Of a stretch of DNA of 14,861 nucleotides, positions 4,692 to 13,255 are shown piece after piece. Both the position numbers and the translations under genes were made by a program. Where the stretch lies: positions 1-14,861 of the forward strand of contig JANRJF010000006.1 in assembly GCA_033764095.1 (NCBI GenBank), in the 5' to 3' direction. The notes under the pieces were generated by a model. That model did not search any database. It was not told the DNA's origin and was given only the letters and a program-made list of their open reading frames with translations. Origin of the DNA: JBDTMT01 sp033764095. GTDB lineage: Bacteria; Desulfobacterota; Binatia; HRBIN30; CADEER01. How positions within the stretch are numbered: the first letter of the stretch is position 1; each line of letters begins with the position of its first letter.

Positions 4692-7514
4692 TCAGCGCGC
4701 GCGCGCCCCTCCGGCGCCGAGCTGGCGCAGCGCCTGGCGGGCGCGGCGCTCGAACAGACCGGCGCCCTGCCCGCGCGCCAGCTCGACCGCGCGGCGCAGC
4801 TCCTCTTCCGCCCAGCGCCGCGCTTCGACGACGCCGACGCGGGTGAAGTCGCTGTACTCGCCGGCGGCGGCGAGCAGGCACTCGGCGCGCAGCCGCAGCA
4901 GGTTGGCCTGGCACCACGCCTCGCCGGTCTCCGCCGCGTCGGTCAGCCCGCGCTCGACGGCGCGCCGCGCCTCGGTCAGGCGGTGGACATCCAGGTAGGC
5001 CTCGCCGAGCAGTCCCTCGAGATGCGGCAGCAGCCAGCGGGTGCCGGAGCCGCGCTGCGCCGCGAGCGCGTCCTGCATCGCGTCGAGCGACTCGTCGCGC
5101 CGGGTCGCGCGCCAGTCCACCCAGTGCCGCAGGAAGGCGACCACCGGCTGCAGGCGGAACAACACGTAGAGATCGGCGAGCGCGCTCGCCTCGACGATCA
5201 CCCCGCGCACCGCGTCCACGTCGCGCACGATCGACCCGGCGATCGCCGGCATCATCATGCTGAGCGCGAAGCGCATCGGCAGCTGTTCGCGATCGTAGGC
5301 CGCCAGCGCCGTCTCACAGGCGCGGCGCGCCGCCGCGGCGTCGCCGCGCACCACCTCGCCGACGGCGAGCAGCAGCCGGATGAAGGTGGGCAGATCGATC
5401 AGGCGCGGCAGATCGGGGGAATACTCTTCGCGCAGTGCGCGCTCGAGCCGCGCGCAGCCGGTGTCCACCTGGCCGCTGAACAGCGCCACCAGGCCGGCGT
5501 AGGCGTACGCGGCGGCGGCCATGCCGGCGGGGCCGTTGGCGGCGGCGGCGAGCAGGCGATCGGCGCCGTAGCGGGCGCTGGCGTAGTAGCCGCGCATGAA
5601 CTCGGCGAGCGTGAAGCCGAGCCGGGCGCGGAACGCCTCCACCGCCTCGCCGTGTTTGTCGAACAACGCCGCGGCGCGATCGAAGTGCGCCGCCGCGTGC
5701 GGTGAGAGGGTCGGCATCTGACCGACCATCATGTTGGCGAGCAGCAGCTGCAGGTGCGCGGCGCGCCGCTCGCTCGCCGGCGACGGGTCGACGCGCATCG
5801 AGCACTGCAGCGCCGTGTCGAGCCAGCGGCCGGCACCGACGTAGTCGAGGCGGGAGTTCGCCATGTGCGCCGCGTACTCGAAGTACTCGCTGGCGCGGCC
5901 CCAGTCGCCGGCGGCGGCGAAGTGCGTCGCGACGCGCGCCGGCTCGAAGGCCTCGCCGGGTGCGCCGAAGCGCCCGACCAGATGCGCGGCCACGGCGGCC
6001 TCCAGGTCGACGCGGCGGGCGGCGTCGATCTGGCTGCGTACCACCTGGCGGTGCACGACGTGGACGAAGGCGAAGCGGCCGTCGACCAACGGGCGCAGGA
6101 TCTCCTGCCGGGTCAGCTCGCTGAGCGTCAGCTCCAGCCCATCCGGCGTCTCGCCGAGCACCTCGGCGAGCGCGGCCAGGCTGAACTCCTGCCCGAGCAG
6201 ACTGCCGGCCTCCAGCACCCGGCCGAGCGCGGCGGGCAGGCGGTGCAGGTGCGTGGCGATGACGCCGGCGACATCGGCGGTCAGCGTCGGCGCGCTCCAA
6301 CCGGCCGCGCCGTGCAACTGCCAGCCGCCGTCGCCGCGCTGCAGGGCGCCGGTCTCGATCAACTGGCGGCAGAGGCTCTGCAGCACCAGCGGATTGCCGG
6401 ACGACCGCTCCTGCAGGAACGGCACCAGGCCGTCGGGCAGCACGGCGGTGTTGAAGCGCAGGCAGAGGTAGGCGTGCAGCTCGGCGGTGGAGAACGGGTC
6501 GACGATCACCTCGGTGGCGAGGCGGCGCAGATAGTCGATCCGCGCCGCGGCGTCGGCGTTGGCGCGCGGGTAGCGGCGCACGGTGCCGACGATGAAGAGC
6601 GGCACGCTCGGCGCCATGCGCGACAACCCGCCGATGACGTCGAGCGTGTCGGCGTCCGCCCAGTGCAGATCCTCGATCGCCAACACCAGCGGCTGCTCCG
6701 CCGCCAGCGCCTCGAACAGCGCGACGCCCTCGCGGCTGCGCCGCGACGGCGAGCTGCCGGCGCACAGGCTGAGCAGACGTTCCGCCTCGCGCCCGTCGAG
6801 CAACCCGGGAAACTGCAGCAGCCAGGTCGGCGCCAGCCGCCGCAGCACCGCCTGCGCCGCCGGGCGCGCCGCGAGCAGCGCGCCGATCGCCATCAGCAAC
6901 GGCCCGTACGGCTCGCGCATCGCCGACCGATCGACGCAGCCGCCGAACACCTGCAGCGGCCGCACGTGCGCCGGCGCCTCGCCGTCGGCCGGCGCGTCCA
7001 CCCGTTCCTGGAACCAGCGCAGCAGGGTCGTCTTGCCCGCCCCGGGCTCGCCGACGATCAACGCCAGCGTGGCAGCCGGACGCAGCGACGCGCGCCAGGC
7101 CGCCATCAATTGATCGAGCAGCGCCGGACGAGGCAGCAGTGCCGCGCCGCTCGCGGCCGCGGCCGCCGGCGGCGCATCGACCGAGGGGCGCGGCGGCGCC
7201 ACCTCTTTCACGCGCGCGACCAACCGGTAGCCGCGCCGCTTGGTGGTCTCGATCGCCTCGCCGCCGTCAGGCTCGGCCAACGCCTGGCGCAACTCGCCGA
7301 CGACGTTGCGCACCGTCTTGGCGGCCACCGTCACGTCGCGCCATACGCCGCGCCGCAGGTCGGCGACCGACACCAGCTCGTCGGGCCGCTCGGCCAGCAG
7401 CAGCAAGACCTCCCAGGCCTTCGCCCGCAGCACCAATTCCCGCCCGCGGCAGGTGACGATCCCGCGCCGGCGGTCGATCTGTAACTCGGGACGGGCTGCA
7501 GCCTGTGTCTCCAT
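4692..7514 (-). CDS. Winged-helix / AAA ATPase / helical-repeat transcriptional regulator
   Basis: This large cytoplasmic regulator has 940 residues. Residues about 10-102 form an OmpR/CadC-type winged helix, with the recognition part DVTVAAKTVRNVVGELRQAL and the wing ETTKRRGYRLVA. A Pro/Ala linker (106-125) leads to an AAA/STAND-like ATPase with Walker A GEPGAGKT (155-162), Walker B LVLAIED (276-282) and the following LHWAD motif typical of signal-transduction ATPases in regulators. From about 520 to the end it is alpha-helical and Ala/Leu/Arg-rich, consistent with TPR-like repeats. Such proteins bind an inducer or partner through the repeats and activate transcription. A GGAGG stands two bases before the ATG at 7514, rather close. 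The gene diverges from the surface protein at 7716 and is followed by DUF4184 and P450, so one or both sides may be its targets. The inducer is unknown. Confidence 0.88.
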   Translation of the reverse strand: METQAAARPELQIDRRRGIVTCRGRELVLRAKAWEVLLLLAERPDELVSVADLRRGVWRDVTVAAKTVRNVVGELRQALAEPDGGEAIETTKRRGYRLVARVKEVAPPRPSVDAPPAAAAASGAALLPRPALLDQLMAAWRASLRPAATLALIVGEPGAGKTTLLRWFQERVDAPADGEAPAHVRPLQVFGGCVDRSAMREPYGPLLMAIGALLAARPAAQAVLRRLAPTWLLQFPGLLDGREAERLLSLCAGSSPSRRSREGVALFEALAAEQPLVLAIEDLHWADADTLDVIGGLSRMAPSVPLFIVGTVRRYPRANADAAARIDYLRRLATEVIVDPFSTAELHAYLCLRFNTAVLPDGLVPFLQERSSGNPLVLQSLCRQLIETGALQRGDGGWQLHGAAGWSAPTLTADVAGVIATHLHRLPAALGRVLEAGSLLGQEFSLAALAEVLGETPDGLELTLSELTRQEILRPLVDGRFAFVHVVHRQVVRSQIDAARRVDLEAAVAAHLVGRFGAPGEAFEPARVATHFAAAGDWGRASEYFEYAAHMANSRLDYVGAGRWLDTALQCSMRVDPSPASERRAAHLQLLLANMMVGQMPTLSPHAAAHFDRAAALFDKHGEAVEAFRARLGFTLAEFMRGYYASARYGADRLLAAAANGPAGMAAAAYAYAGLVALFSGQVDTGCARLERALREEYSPDLPRLIDLPTFIRLLLAVGEVVRGDAAAARRACETALAAYDREQLPMRFALSMMMPAIAGSIVRDVDAVRGVIVEASALADLYVLFRLQPVVAFLRHWVDWRATRRDESLDAMQDALAAQRGSGTRWLLPHLEGLLGEAYLDVHRLTEARRAVERGLTDAAETGEAWCQANLLRLRAECLLAAAGEYSDFTRVGVVEARRWAEEELRRAVELARGQGAGLFERRARQALRQLGAGGARAR

Positions 7515-7715
7515 TACCTCCGAAAAGCCAAGACGCTACGCGCCTTTGTAGCGCATTCACCCAAATGGGGAAACCGCAAAAAAATGGGCGGACATCGGGC
7601 CTTCGTCGGGTTCGCACGTGTAGCCGCAGCGACACAGCGCGTGTGAACGTCATCGCGAAATTGCGTCGTGAGGTGCCGCGCGTCTGCGGCGCTCTCACGC
7701 AGAGTCGGAGGACGG
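7515..7715. promoter_or_regulatory. Divergent intergenic region, regulator / surface protein
   Basis: These 201 bases separate two outward-facing genes and must carry both promoters. The stretch around 7560-7600 is AT-richer than the genes, with a run of seven A at 7579-7585. I could not fix a convincing -35/-10 pair on either strand. A GGAGG at 7707-7711, four bases before 7716, is the ribosome binding site of the surface-protein gene. Binding of the neighbouring winged-helix regulator here is expected by position only. Confidence 0.5.
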
Positions 7716-9338
7716 ATGGAGCGGGTGGACGGGGTGAGGCGGCGTGGCGGGCGAGTGCTCACCGTCGGCTTGGGACTGGTACTGGCAATGACCGGCGCGG
7801 CGCGCGCAGCTGATCTGACCATCGACACCTTCTCGGATGGTGCCGTGACGTTGACGCTGAACATGGTCGGCTCGGCGAGCGACACCAAGACCGGGCTGAC
7901 GACGATCGGTGGCTCGCGGCGGGTCACCGCCGAGATGACCGACCCCGGCACCATCCCGGACATCGCCGTGAGCGTGATCCCGTCCTCGACGCTGGCCAAC
8001 TACGCCGCCAACATCGACGCCGACGGCCGCATGGCGCTCTTCTACGACGCCAACGGCGCCGGCCTGAACGCCAACCTCGGCGGCTCGCTGGTCGCCATCC
8101 GGCTGCGCATGTTCGTCGACGCCGCGGCAGTGACCGGCTCCGGCATGCCGGTGGCGCTGACGCTCGACGACGGCACCACCTCGCACACCGAAACGATCGT
8201 GCTCACCACGCCGGGCTTCCAGTTCGTGCAGTTCACGCTGTCGGACTTCTCCGGCGCCGGCGTCAACCTGGCCAGCGTCGACAGCATCCTGGTCGACGCC
8301 GACCCGCAGCCGAGCGGCGATCTCGCCTTCAACTTCATCCTGGCGGTCGACAGCGCGGCGACGCCGACGGTGACCCCGACCTACACCGCCTCCGCCACCC
8401 GCACCGGCACGGCCACCCGCACCGCGACCGCGACCGCGACGCCCACCGCCACCGCGACGTTCACCGCCACCGCCACCGGCACGGCCACGTCGACCCGCAC
8501 CGCGAGCGCGACCGGAACCGCCACCCATACCGGCACCGCGACCCACACCGCGACCGCCACCGGCACCGCGACCAACACGCCGACCGCCACCGCCACGCGC
8601 ACCGCGACCAGCACCGCGACGGCGACCAGCACCCGCACGGCGAGCAACACCGCGACCGCCACCGGCACGGCCACCCACACCGGCACGGCGACCCACACCG
8701 GCACCGCGACCCACACCGCGACCGCGACGCCAACGGTGACCCACACCGGCACGCAGACGGCAACCAGCACCGCCACCGCGACGCGGACGCCGAGCAACAC
8801 CGCGACGGCGACGCCGACGGCCACCGCGACCGGCACGCAGACCTCGACCAGCAGCGCGACGCCGACCGGGACGGCGACCAACACCGCCACCGCCACCTTC
8901 ACTGCGACGGCGACGCCAACCGCGACGCACAGCGCGACCGCCACCCACACCGCCACCCTCACCGCGACGGCGACGCCCACCCACACCGGCACCGCGACTC
9001 ACACCGCCACTGCCACCGGCACGGCGACGTCGACCGACACGCCCACCTTCACCCCGACCGACAACTCGACGCCGACCGCGACGCAGACGCGGGCGGCCGA
9101 CGGTTCCGGCTGCGCCGGCCCGGCCGACTGCCTGTCCGGCTTCTGCGTCAACGGCGTGTGCTGCGACAGCGCCTGCGACCAGCCCTGGGAACGCTGCAAC
9201 CTGACCCCCGACGTCGGCGTCTGCCAGCAGTACCTGGAGCCGGCGCCGGCGCTCTCGGACCACCTGCTCTATCTCGCCATGGGCGTGCTGATCGGCATCG
9301 CCGCGTGGTCGATGTCACGGCTTGGAAGGTCGTCCTAA
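7716..9338 (+). CDS. Secreted stalked surface protein: beta head, Thr-Xaa repeat, Cys-rich module, C-terminal anchor
   Basis: The 540-residue product starts at ATG 7716, chosen over 7668 because GGAGG lies four bases upstream and a clean signal peptide follows (basic MERVDGVRRRGGR, hydrophobic core, ARA cleavage site near residue 31). Residues about 32-215 look beta-rich, like a lectin or carbohydrate-binding sandwich, but I cannot name the family. Residues 216-458 alternate Thr with Ala, Gly, Pro, Ser, His or Asn almost without break, and probably form an extended, perhaps O-glycosylated stalk. Residues 466-503 hold eight Cys in a C-x5-C-x4-C-x4-CC-x3-C-x6-C-x8-C arrangement containing SGFCVNGVCC. 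The end has PALS, a hydrophobic segment (about 517-532) and a basic tail (SRLGRSS), which resembles a tripartite sorting signal. It sits divergent from a large regulator. Function is inferred to be surface display or adhesion. Confidence 0.85.
   Translation: MERVDGVRRRGGRVLTVGLGLVLAMTGAARAADLTIDTFSDGAVTLTLNMVGSASDTKTGLTTIGGSRRVTAEMTDPGTIPDIAVSVIPSSTLANYAANIDADGRMALFYDANGAGLNANLGGSLVAIRLRMFVDAAAVTGSGMPVALTLDDGTTSHTETIVLTTPGFQFVQFTLSDFSGAGVNLASVDSILVDADPQPSGDLAFNFILAVDSAATPTVTPTYTASATRTGTATRTATATATPTATATFTATATGTATSTRTASATGTATHTGTATHTATATGTATNTPTATATRTATSTATATSTRTASNTATATGTATHTGTATHTGTATHTATATPTVTHTGTQTATSTATATRTPSNTATATPTATATGTQTSTSSATPTGTATNTATATFTATATPTATHSATATHTATLTATATPTHTGTATHTATATGTATSTDTPTFTPTDNSTPTATQTRAADGSGCAGPADCLSGFCVNGVCCDSACDQPWERCNLTPDVGVCQQYLEPAPALSDHLLYLAMGVLIGIAAWSMSRLGRSS
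8361..9089 (+). repeat. Thr-Xaa coding repeat, 6-base period
   Basis: This 729-base stretch encodes about 243 residues with Thr at nearly every second position. Thr codons are almost only ACC or ACG, alternating with GCG, GCC, GGC, CCG or CAC, so the DNA has a 6-base period. Near-identical longer units occur, for example the THTGTA block repeated at about 8670-8710. Slippage-driven length change is to be expected. Confidence 0.9.
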
Positions 9339-9354
9339 CCGGCGACCTTCCTCG

Positions 9355-9394
9355 GGAGCGGGAGGCGGCTACCCCCGTTGTCGCCTTCCGCTCC
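9355..9394 (+). terminator. Hairpin after the surface-protein gene
   Basis: GGAGCGGGAGGCG (9355-9367) pairs with CGCCTTCCGCTCC (9382-9394) with a single G-T wobble among 13 pairs and a 14-base loop, 16 bases after the stop at 9338. No long T-tract follows (AGTCTTA), so a Rho-independent role is plausible but unproven. Confidence 0.5.
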
Positions 9395-9623
9395 AGTCTT
9401 ACGAGAGTAGCGATCAGCTGACCGCCGTCAGCCAGTCAGCCAGTCCGCATTTGGGAACCACCGCAGCGCCGCAGGCGCGCAGCGGTTGAATTCTCGGGTA
9501 AGGCTGGCGCCGCGCGCCACCGATCGCGTCTCGCTCTGCCGGGTCGGCTCGCGACGAGGCGCAGTGCGCCGTCAGCCGCGAGGGTCCGCCGGCCGCGCGG
9601 CCGGCGGGGAACTGCTCTTCAGC
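9395..9623. other. Non-coding stretch right of the surface protein
   Basis: No gene is supported here. The only marks are a short direct repeat of GTCAGCCA type near 9427-9446 and a perfect 22-base palindrome at 9586-9607. The latter lies 16 bases downstream of the small basic ORF stop when read on the minus strand and may end its transcript. Confidence 0.6.
9586..9607 (-). terminator. Perfect 22-base palindrome after small ORF
   Basis: CCGCCGGCCGC joined directly to its reverse complement forms a perfect palindrome 16 bases past the small ORF stop (9624). It could fold as a 9-bp stem with a 4-base loop and terminate that transcript. There is no T-tract. Confidence 0.35.
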
Positions 9624-9767
9624 TCAGGACGTGCCCTTGGGGCGCGGCGTGCCACGACCAGGCTTGCGGCGCGCCGTGGCGCTCTCCGTGGCCGGTCGGC
9701 GAATGGCCACCACCATCTGGAATCGCTTCAAAACTTTCGACCACTTACCGGTTGCGATGACCTGCAT
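9624..9767 (-). CDS. Small basic protein, 47 residues, unknown
   Basis: On the minus strand an ATG at 9767 is preceded by a strong GGAGG eight bases upstream. It encodes 47 residues ending at a TGA at 9624-9626. The N-terminal part (MQVIATGKWSKVLKRFQMVV) looks like a short amphipathic strand-helix. The tail is rich in Arg, Lys, Pro and Gly (ARRKPGRGTPRPKG) and likely unstructured and nucleic-acid friendly. I do not recognise a family. In-frame alternatives are an ATG at 9800 (58 residues) and a GTG at 9842 (73 codons), both without a good ribosome binding site. The codons include AAA, GTT and TTG, less biased than its neighbours. It lies 152 bases after the large lipoprotein gene on the same strand. 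A real gene is likely; the function is not known. Confidence 0.55.
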   Translation of the reverse strand: MQVIATGKWSKVLKRFQMVVAIRRPATESATARRKPGRGTPRPKGTS

Positions 9768-9808
9768 CTCCCTACCCTCCCCTGTCTGCAGGAGGGCCAT
9801 CGCAACCG
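9749..9808 (-). promoter_or_regulatory. Leader hairpin enclosing the small ORF start
   Basis: Read on the minus strand, CGGTTGCGATG (9798-9808) pairs perfectly over 11 bases with CATCGCAACCG (9749-9759). Inside it CCTGCA (9787-9792) pairs with TGCAGG (9761-9766). The 20-base apical loop holds the purine-rich ribosome binding site, while the UG of the start codon lies in the inner stem and codons 4-7 in the outer stem. This could control translation of the small protein. Confidence 0.5.
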
Positions 9809-9846
9809 CTGTGCCAGCGCCGCGGGCGGCCGGCCGCGGCACTCAC

Positions 9847-9880
9847 CGGCCCGGCCGCACATCTCGGTACGGCCGGGCCG
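9847..9880 (-). terminator. Perfect 11-bp hairpin after large lipoprotein gene
   Basis: CGGCCCGGCCG (9847-9857) and CGGCCGGGCCG (9870-9880) form a perfect 11-bp stem with a 12-base loop, 39 bases past the lipoprotein stop on the minus strand. A transcription end is plausible by position. It lacks a T-run. Confidence 0.45.
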
Positions 9881-9919
9881 TTCGAATTCGTCCGTCGGGA
9901 TTGGGGCCGGGGGCCGGGT

Positions 9920-12900
9920 TCACGCCGCCGGCGTCGACGGCACCCACTGCGACAGCGACGGCTCGACGCGCGGCGCGCCGGCCAGGGTGGCGAAGTTCAG
10001 CGTGTACAGGTTGCGGAAGGTGTCCACCGCCAGCCGCGCCGCGGCGACGCCGGTGGTACGCGCCAGCCGGTTGCCCTGCGGCGTGAACAGGTCGAGGCGA
10101 TAGTCCTCGACCGTCAGGCCGTTGTTCGCCGCCGACAGCACGTACATGTAGCCGAGCCCCTCGACGGCGAGGTCGAGGTACTCGACCCCGTCCGTCTGCT
10201 CCAACTCGATGGTCGCGCTGGTGCCGTTCTTGAACGCGCGCACCGGGTTGCCCGACACGTCGAAGGCCTGGATGCGCGCGTTGCCGGTCTCCAGCACCAA
10301 CACGGTGGTGTCGAACACCGCCACCGCCACCGGTGCGTTGAGCAGTCCCTCGCGCGTCCCCTCGCCGCCCTTCTGCACGGCGAACGGAATCGCTTCGGGC
10401 GCCGAGCCGCGATCGACCGCGCGGCTCGGCAGCTTGAGGATCTCCATCTTGTGGCTCAGCCGGCTGACGCCGACGACGTAGCCGCTCGGCACCACCGCCA
10501 GCGACTCGAGCGCTTCGGTGAAGCGCCCCCAGCTGAGCGCATTGCCGAGCCCGAACGGCGTCGTCTCGTCGAGCAGCACCGACTGCAGGAAGTAACTCGC
10601 ACCATCGATGTCCGGCTCCATGAAGAAGTGGCGGCCATTCGACGCGGCGAGCCGGTCGTAGACGATGCCGGCTGGATGGCGGAACCCGCACGGCAGGAGC
10701 TTCAGGGCACGCTCCGGATCGTCGCCGAGGAAGACGTTCTGCACCAGGTGCATGACGCCGCCGCTGCTCTCGCCGCAGTAGGGGCGGTCGCCCTGACCGC
10801 CGGCGGAGAAGCTGTAGCCGACCATGCCGGTGCGCTGGTTGACGGTGAGGCCGCCGAGCGTACAGAGCCGGTCGTCCTGACCCTGGCAGAGCACCGCACG
10901 CGTCGCGGTCGGCGCCGCGCCCGCGACCCAGACGCGATGGCCATTCTCGTACTTGAGCTCGAGCTCGTGCTGGTAACGCGTCTGCTGGGTGAGCGGGATG
11001 AGCCGCTCCTTGATCGGCACGGTGACGACGCCGGCGTTCTGCGGCGTGTTGTCGATCGGGCCGATCGGCCCCTCCTTGCCGTTCGCGTCGACGCCGAGGC
11101 CGACGATGTAGCCCTCGTCGGTGGTCAGCACGACCTCCAGCGACACTTTGCCGCCCGACGGCACCTGCTCGAACACCACCTCGATCGGCTCGACGCGCCC
11201 CTGGGCGATGTCGCCTTCCTGCTTGTACGAGACCGCCGAGGCCTCGTCGTAGATCAGCGTCACCGCATAGTGGCGGGCGCGCGCCGGGAACTGGAAGTTG
11301 TCCGGATCCTTCTCGATGCGCACGGTGGTGGTCATCTGGAAGGTGAGCCGGTTGGTGAACAGCGCCGGGCTGATCAGCACCTCGGCCAGGGATTGCACCA
11401 ACTCCGCCAGCGTCGCCGCGTTGCTGAGGATCTGCGGGCCGAAGAACAGCACGTTGGCGGCGCTGGTCGCCACGCCGAGCAGCTTGTTCGCGACGATCGC
11501 CAGAATCGGCAGCACCAGCTGGGTCACCAGGTTGGCGACCAGGTCGAGCAGGCTGCGCAGGAAGTCGAGCAGGCTGCCGGACGACTTGGAGCCGAAGATG
11601 CCGCGCGCGAAGGCGGACGACGACGTCACCAGGATGCTCGTGACCCAGCGGCCGATCAGCGCGGCGATGTTGGCGACCGACTCCTTGCTGAGCGAGCTGA
11701 CCAGCGAGGCGCCGACCGAGACGCCAGCCGCCAGCGCCACCACTGGAATCGCGAAGTTGAACACCAGCGTGAAGATCGAGCCGTTCAACGCCTCGGGGCA
11801 GAACGCCTCGCCCCCCATGCCGAGGCTGCCGAAGAAGACCGTAGCGCGCGTCGCGTCGGCGGGCATGTCGAACGAGTAGGTCTGGACGTCGAACGGCACC
11901 GGCACGCCCATGATGGTGTTGGCGGTGATCACCATGCCGATGTGCTTGGCGCGCTCGGTGTCGGCGGCGCCGCGATCGGCGACCGGCAGCGGTCCGTTCT
12001 CGTCGGCGAACTGGACGTGCACCGAATGCGTGCGCAGGTGCCAGTTGCGCACCTGGACCTCGACGGTGCGCTTCATCTCGTTGGCGACGCGCAGAGCCAC
12101 GAAGTCGAGGCCGTGGGCGTTGGTGCCGGGCGGATGCTCGGCGACCAGCTTGTACCCTTCCGCGGCGACGCTGCCGAAGCTGAAGCTGCGGGCGCCGCGT
12201 TCTTCGGTGCGTCCGGTCAGCGCATGCCAGTTGTTTCCCTCGAAACGCGGGTCGTTGAAGATGCTCTTCAGCACCGCGCGAATCGTCTGCTGGGCGGCGG
12301 CGATCGTCTCGTCGGCGAGGTTGGTGTGGTAGACGGGATTGCCTTCCGTATCGACCAGCGGCTGGTCACTGTCGGGGTCGATCAGCTTCACCAGTTTCGC
12401 CCACGCCGGCACCTCGACGCCGCCGACCACCGTCAGGCCCGACTCGGTCGCCGGCCAGTGCTGGGCGATGCGGAAGGCCAGGGTGCTGAGGAACGGCTGA
12501 CAGGTCGCGTCGCCCTCGGGACACGGCAGCGTCTGGATCAGGTCGCGAATCGCCGTCCCCTGCTCGGGGTCGAGATTCATGATCTCGGGGTGATGGAAGA
12601 CCAGCGCTGCGGCGGTGTCCCAGGGCGAGACGAACTCGTCCAACGCCGGCTCCAGGTCTTCCAGGTCGAGCTCGTCGGCGATGCGCTGCAGCCCGTAGGC
12701 GTGCACCTTGGCGGAGTAGACGCGGCGCTGGCCGCTGGCGCGCTTCTGCGCCGCCAACGTGCGCTGCACCACCTCGGGCACGTGCAGCTGCAGGCCGAGC
12801 AGCGCCGCTTCGTTGCGGTCGCCGTGCTGGCCCATGATCCAGAAGTGCTGCAGCGCGTCGGACGGCAGGTCGACGTCAACAGCGTAGTGGGTGAGCCGTT

Positions 12901-13255
12901 CGTCGGCCACGCCGCGCAGCAGCGGGTCCTCGGCGCGAAAGTGGGCGCGCGACTCCGCCGTGTGCGGCTCCAGCCGCAGGCCGTCGTCGCTGCTGTTCAG
13001 GATGCACAGGCGCGCTTCCTCGACCTGCGCGAAGGACAGGTCGAACTGCAGCGTGCGATCCTCGCGCGGCCCCTGCGGCAGCGGCGTCGCCGTCGGCTGC
13101 GCGGTCGGCGTCGGCGTCGCGGCGCGCGGCCCATCGCCGTCGTCGTCGCCGCAACCGCTCAACACGCCGGGAAGCCCGAGCGCGACGCCGGTGAGGGCGC
13201 TGCTGGCAATGAACTGGCGGCGCGACAGTCGGCGGCGTCTCGGTCGTGTGCTCAA
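9920..13255 (-). CDS. Tat-exported lipoprotein with hydrophobic core region and C-terminal beta-propeller
   Basis: The 1111-residue product has a twin-arginine signal (LSRRQFIASS, residues 10-19) followed by a hydrophobic stretch and a lipobox LSGC with Cys35, so it is probably exported folded and lipid-anchored. A Thr/Pro linker (about 46-62) follows. Residues about 65-480 are mixed and not recognised. Residues about 485-635 contain several long hydrophobic segments, odd for a lipoprotein. Residues about 640-780 look beta-rich. The last 300 residues contain NHL-like propeller units such as TGNARIQAFDVSGNPVRAF. The start is TTG at 13255. An in-frame TGA stands just upstream (13278-13280), the Tat motif needs this start, and GAGGAG lies six bases before it. 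No known family comes to mind. It may be a scaffold or sensor on the cell surface. Confidence 0.8.
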   Translation of the reverse strand: MSTRPRRRRLSRRQFIASSALTGVALGLPGVLSGCGDDDGDGPRAATPTPTAQPTATPLPQGPREDRTLQFDLSFAQVEEARLCILNSSDDGLRLEPHTAESRAHFRAEDPLLRGVADERLTHYAVDVDLPSDALQHFWIMGQHGDRNEAALLGLQLHVPEVVQRTLAAQKRASGQRRVYSAKVHAYGLQRIADELDLEDLEPALDEFVSPWDTAAALVFHHPEIMNLDPEQGTAIRDLIQTLPCPEGDATCQPFLSTLAFRIAQHWPATESGLTVVGGVEVPAWAKLVKLIDPDSDQPLVDTEGNPVYHTNLADETIAAAQQTIRAVLKSIFNDPRFEGNNWHALTGRTEERGARSFSFGSVAAEGYKLVAEHPPGTNAHGLDFVALRVANEMKRTVEVQVRNWHLRTHSVHVQFADENGPLPVADRGAADTERAKHIGMVITANTIMGVPVPFDVQTYSFDMPADATRATVFFGSLGMGGEAFCPEALNGSIFTLVFNFAIPVVALAAGVSVGASLVSSLSKESVANIAALIGRWVTSILVTSSSAFARGIFGSKSSGSLLDFLRSLLDLVANLVTQLVLPILAIVANKLLGVATSAANVLFFGPQILSNAATLAELVQSLAEVLISPALFTNRLTFQMTTTVRIEKDPDNFQFPARARHYAVTLIYDEASAVSYKQEGDIAQGRVEPIEVVFEQVPSGGKVSLEVVLTTDEGYIVGLGVDANGKEGPIGPIDNTPQNAGVVTVPIKERLIPLTQQTRYQHELELKYENGHRVWVAGAAPTATRAVLCQGQDDRLCTLGGLTVNQRTGMVGYSFSAGGQGDRPYCGESSGGVMHLVQNVFLGDDPERALKLLPCGFRHPAGIVYDRLAASNGRHFFMEPDIDGASYFLQSVLLDETTPFGLGNALSWGRFTEALESLAVVPSGYVVGVSRLSHKMEILKLPSRAVDRGSAPEAIPFAVQKGGEGTREGLLNAPVAVAVFDTTVLVLETGNARIQAFDVSGNPVRAFKNGTSATIELEQTDGVEYLDLAVEGLGYMYVLSAANNGLTVEDYRLDLFTPQGNRLARTTGVAAARLAVDTFRNLYTLNFATLAGAPRVEPSLSQWVPSTPAA

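Noticed and set aside
8361..9089. CRISPR-like or minisatellite array
   Set aside because: The repeat is a continuous coding repeat with a 6-base period. There are no unique spacers of constant length and no cas genes.
7695..9263. Long minus-strand open frame (522 residues) opposite the surface protein, and a Val/Ala-rich one at 8381-8992
   Set aside because: Both are mirror images of the Thr-Xaa repeat. Their composition is extreme (Arg/Gly or Val/Ala runs), they have no domain motifs, and the plus-strand frame has a ribosome binding site, a signal peptide and a Cys module.
9624..9842. Longer forms of the small basic protein starting at GTG 9842 or ATG 9800
   Set aside because: Neither start has a ribosome binding site, and the added residues look like translated leader. 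The ATG at 9767 has GGAGG at ideal distance.
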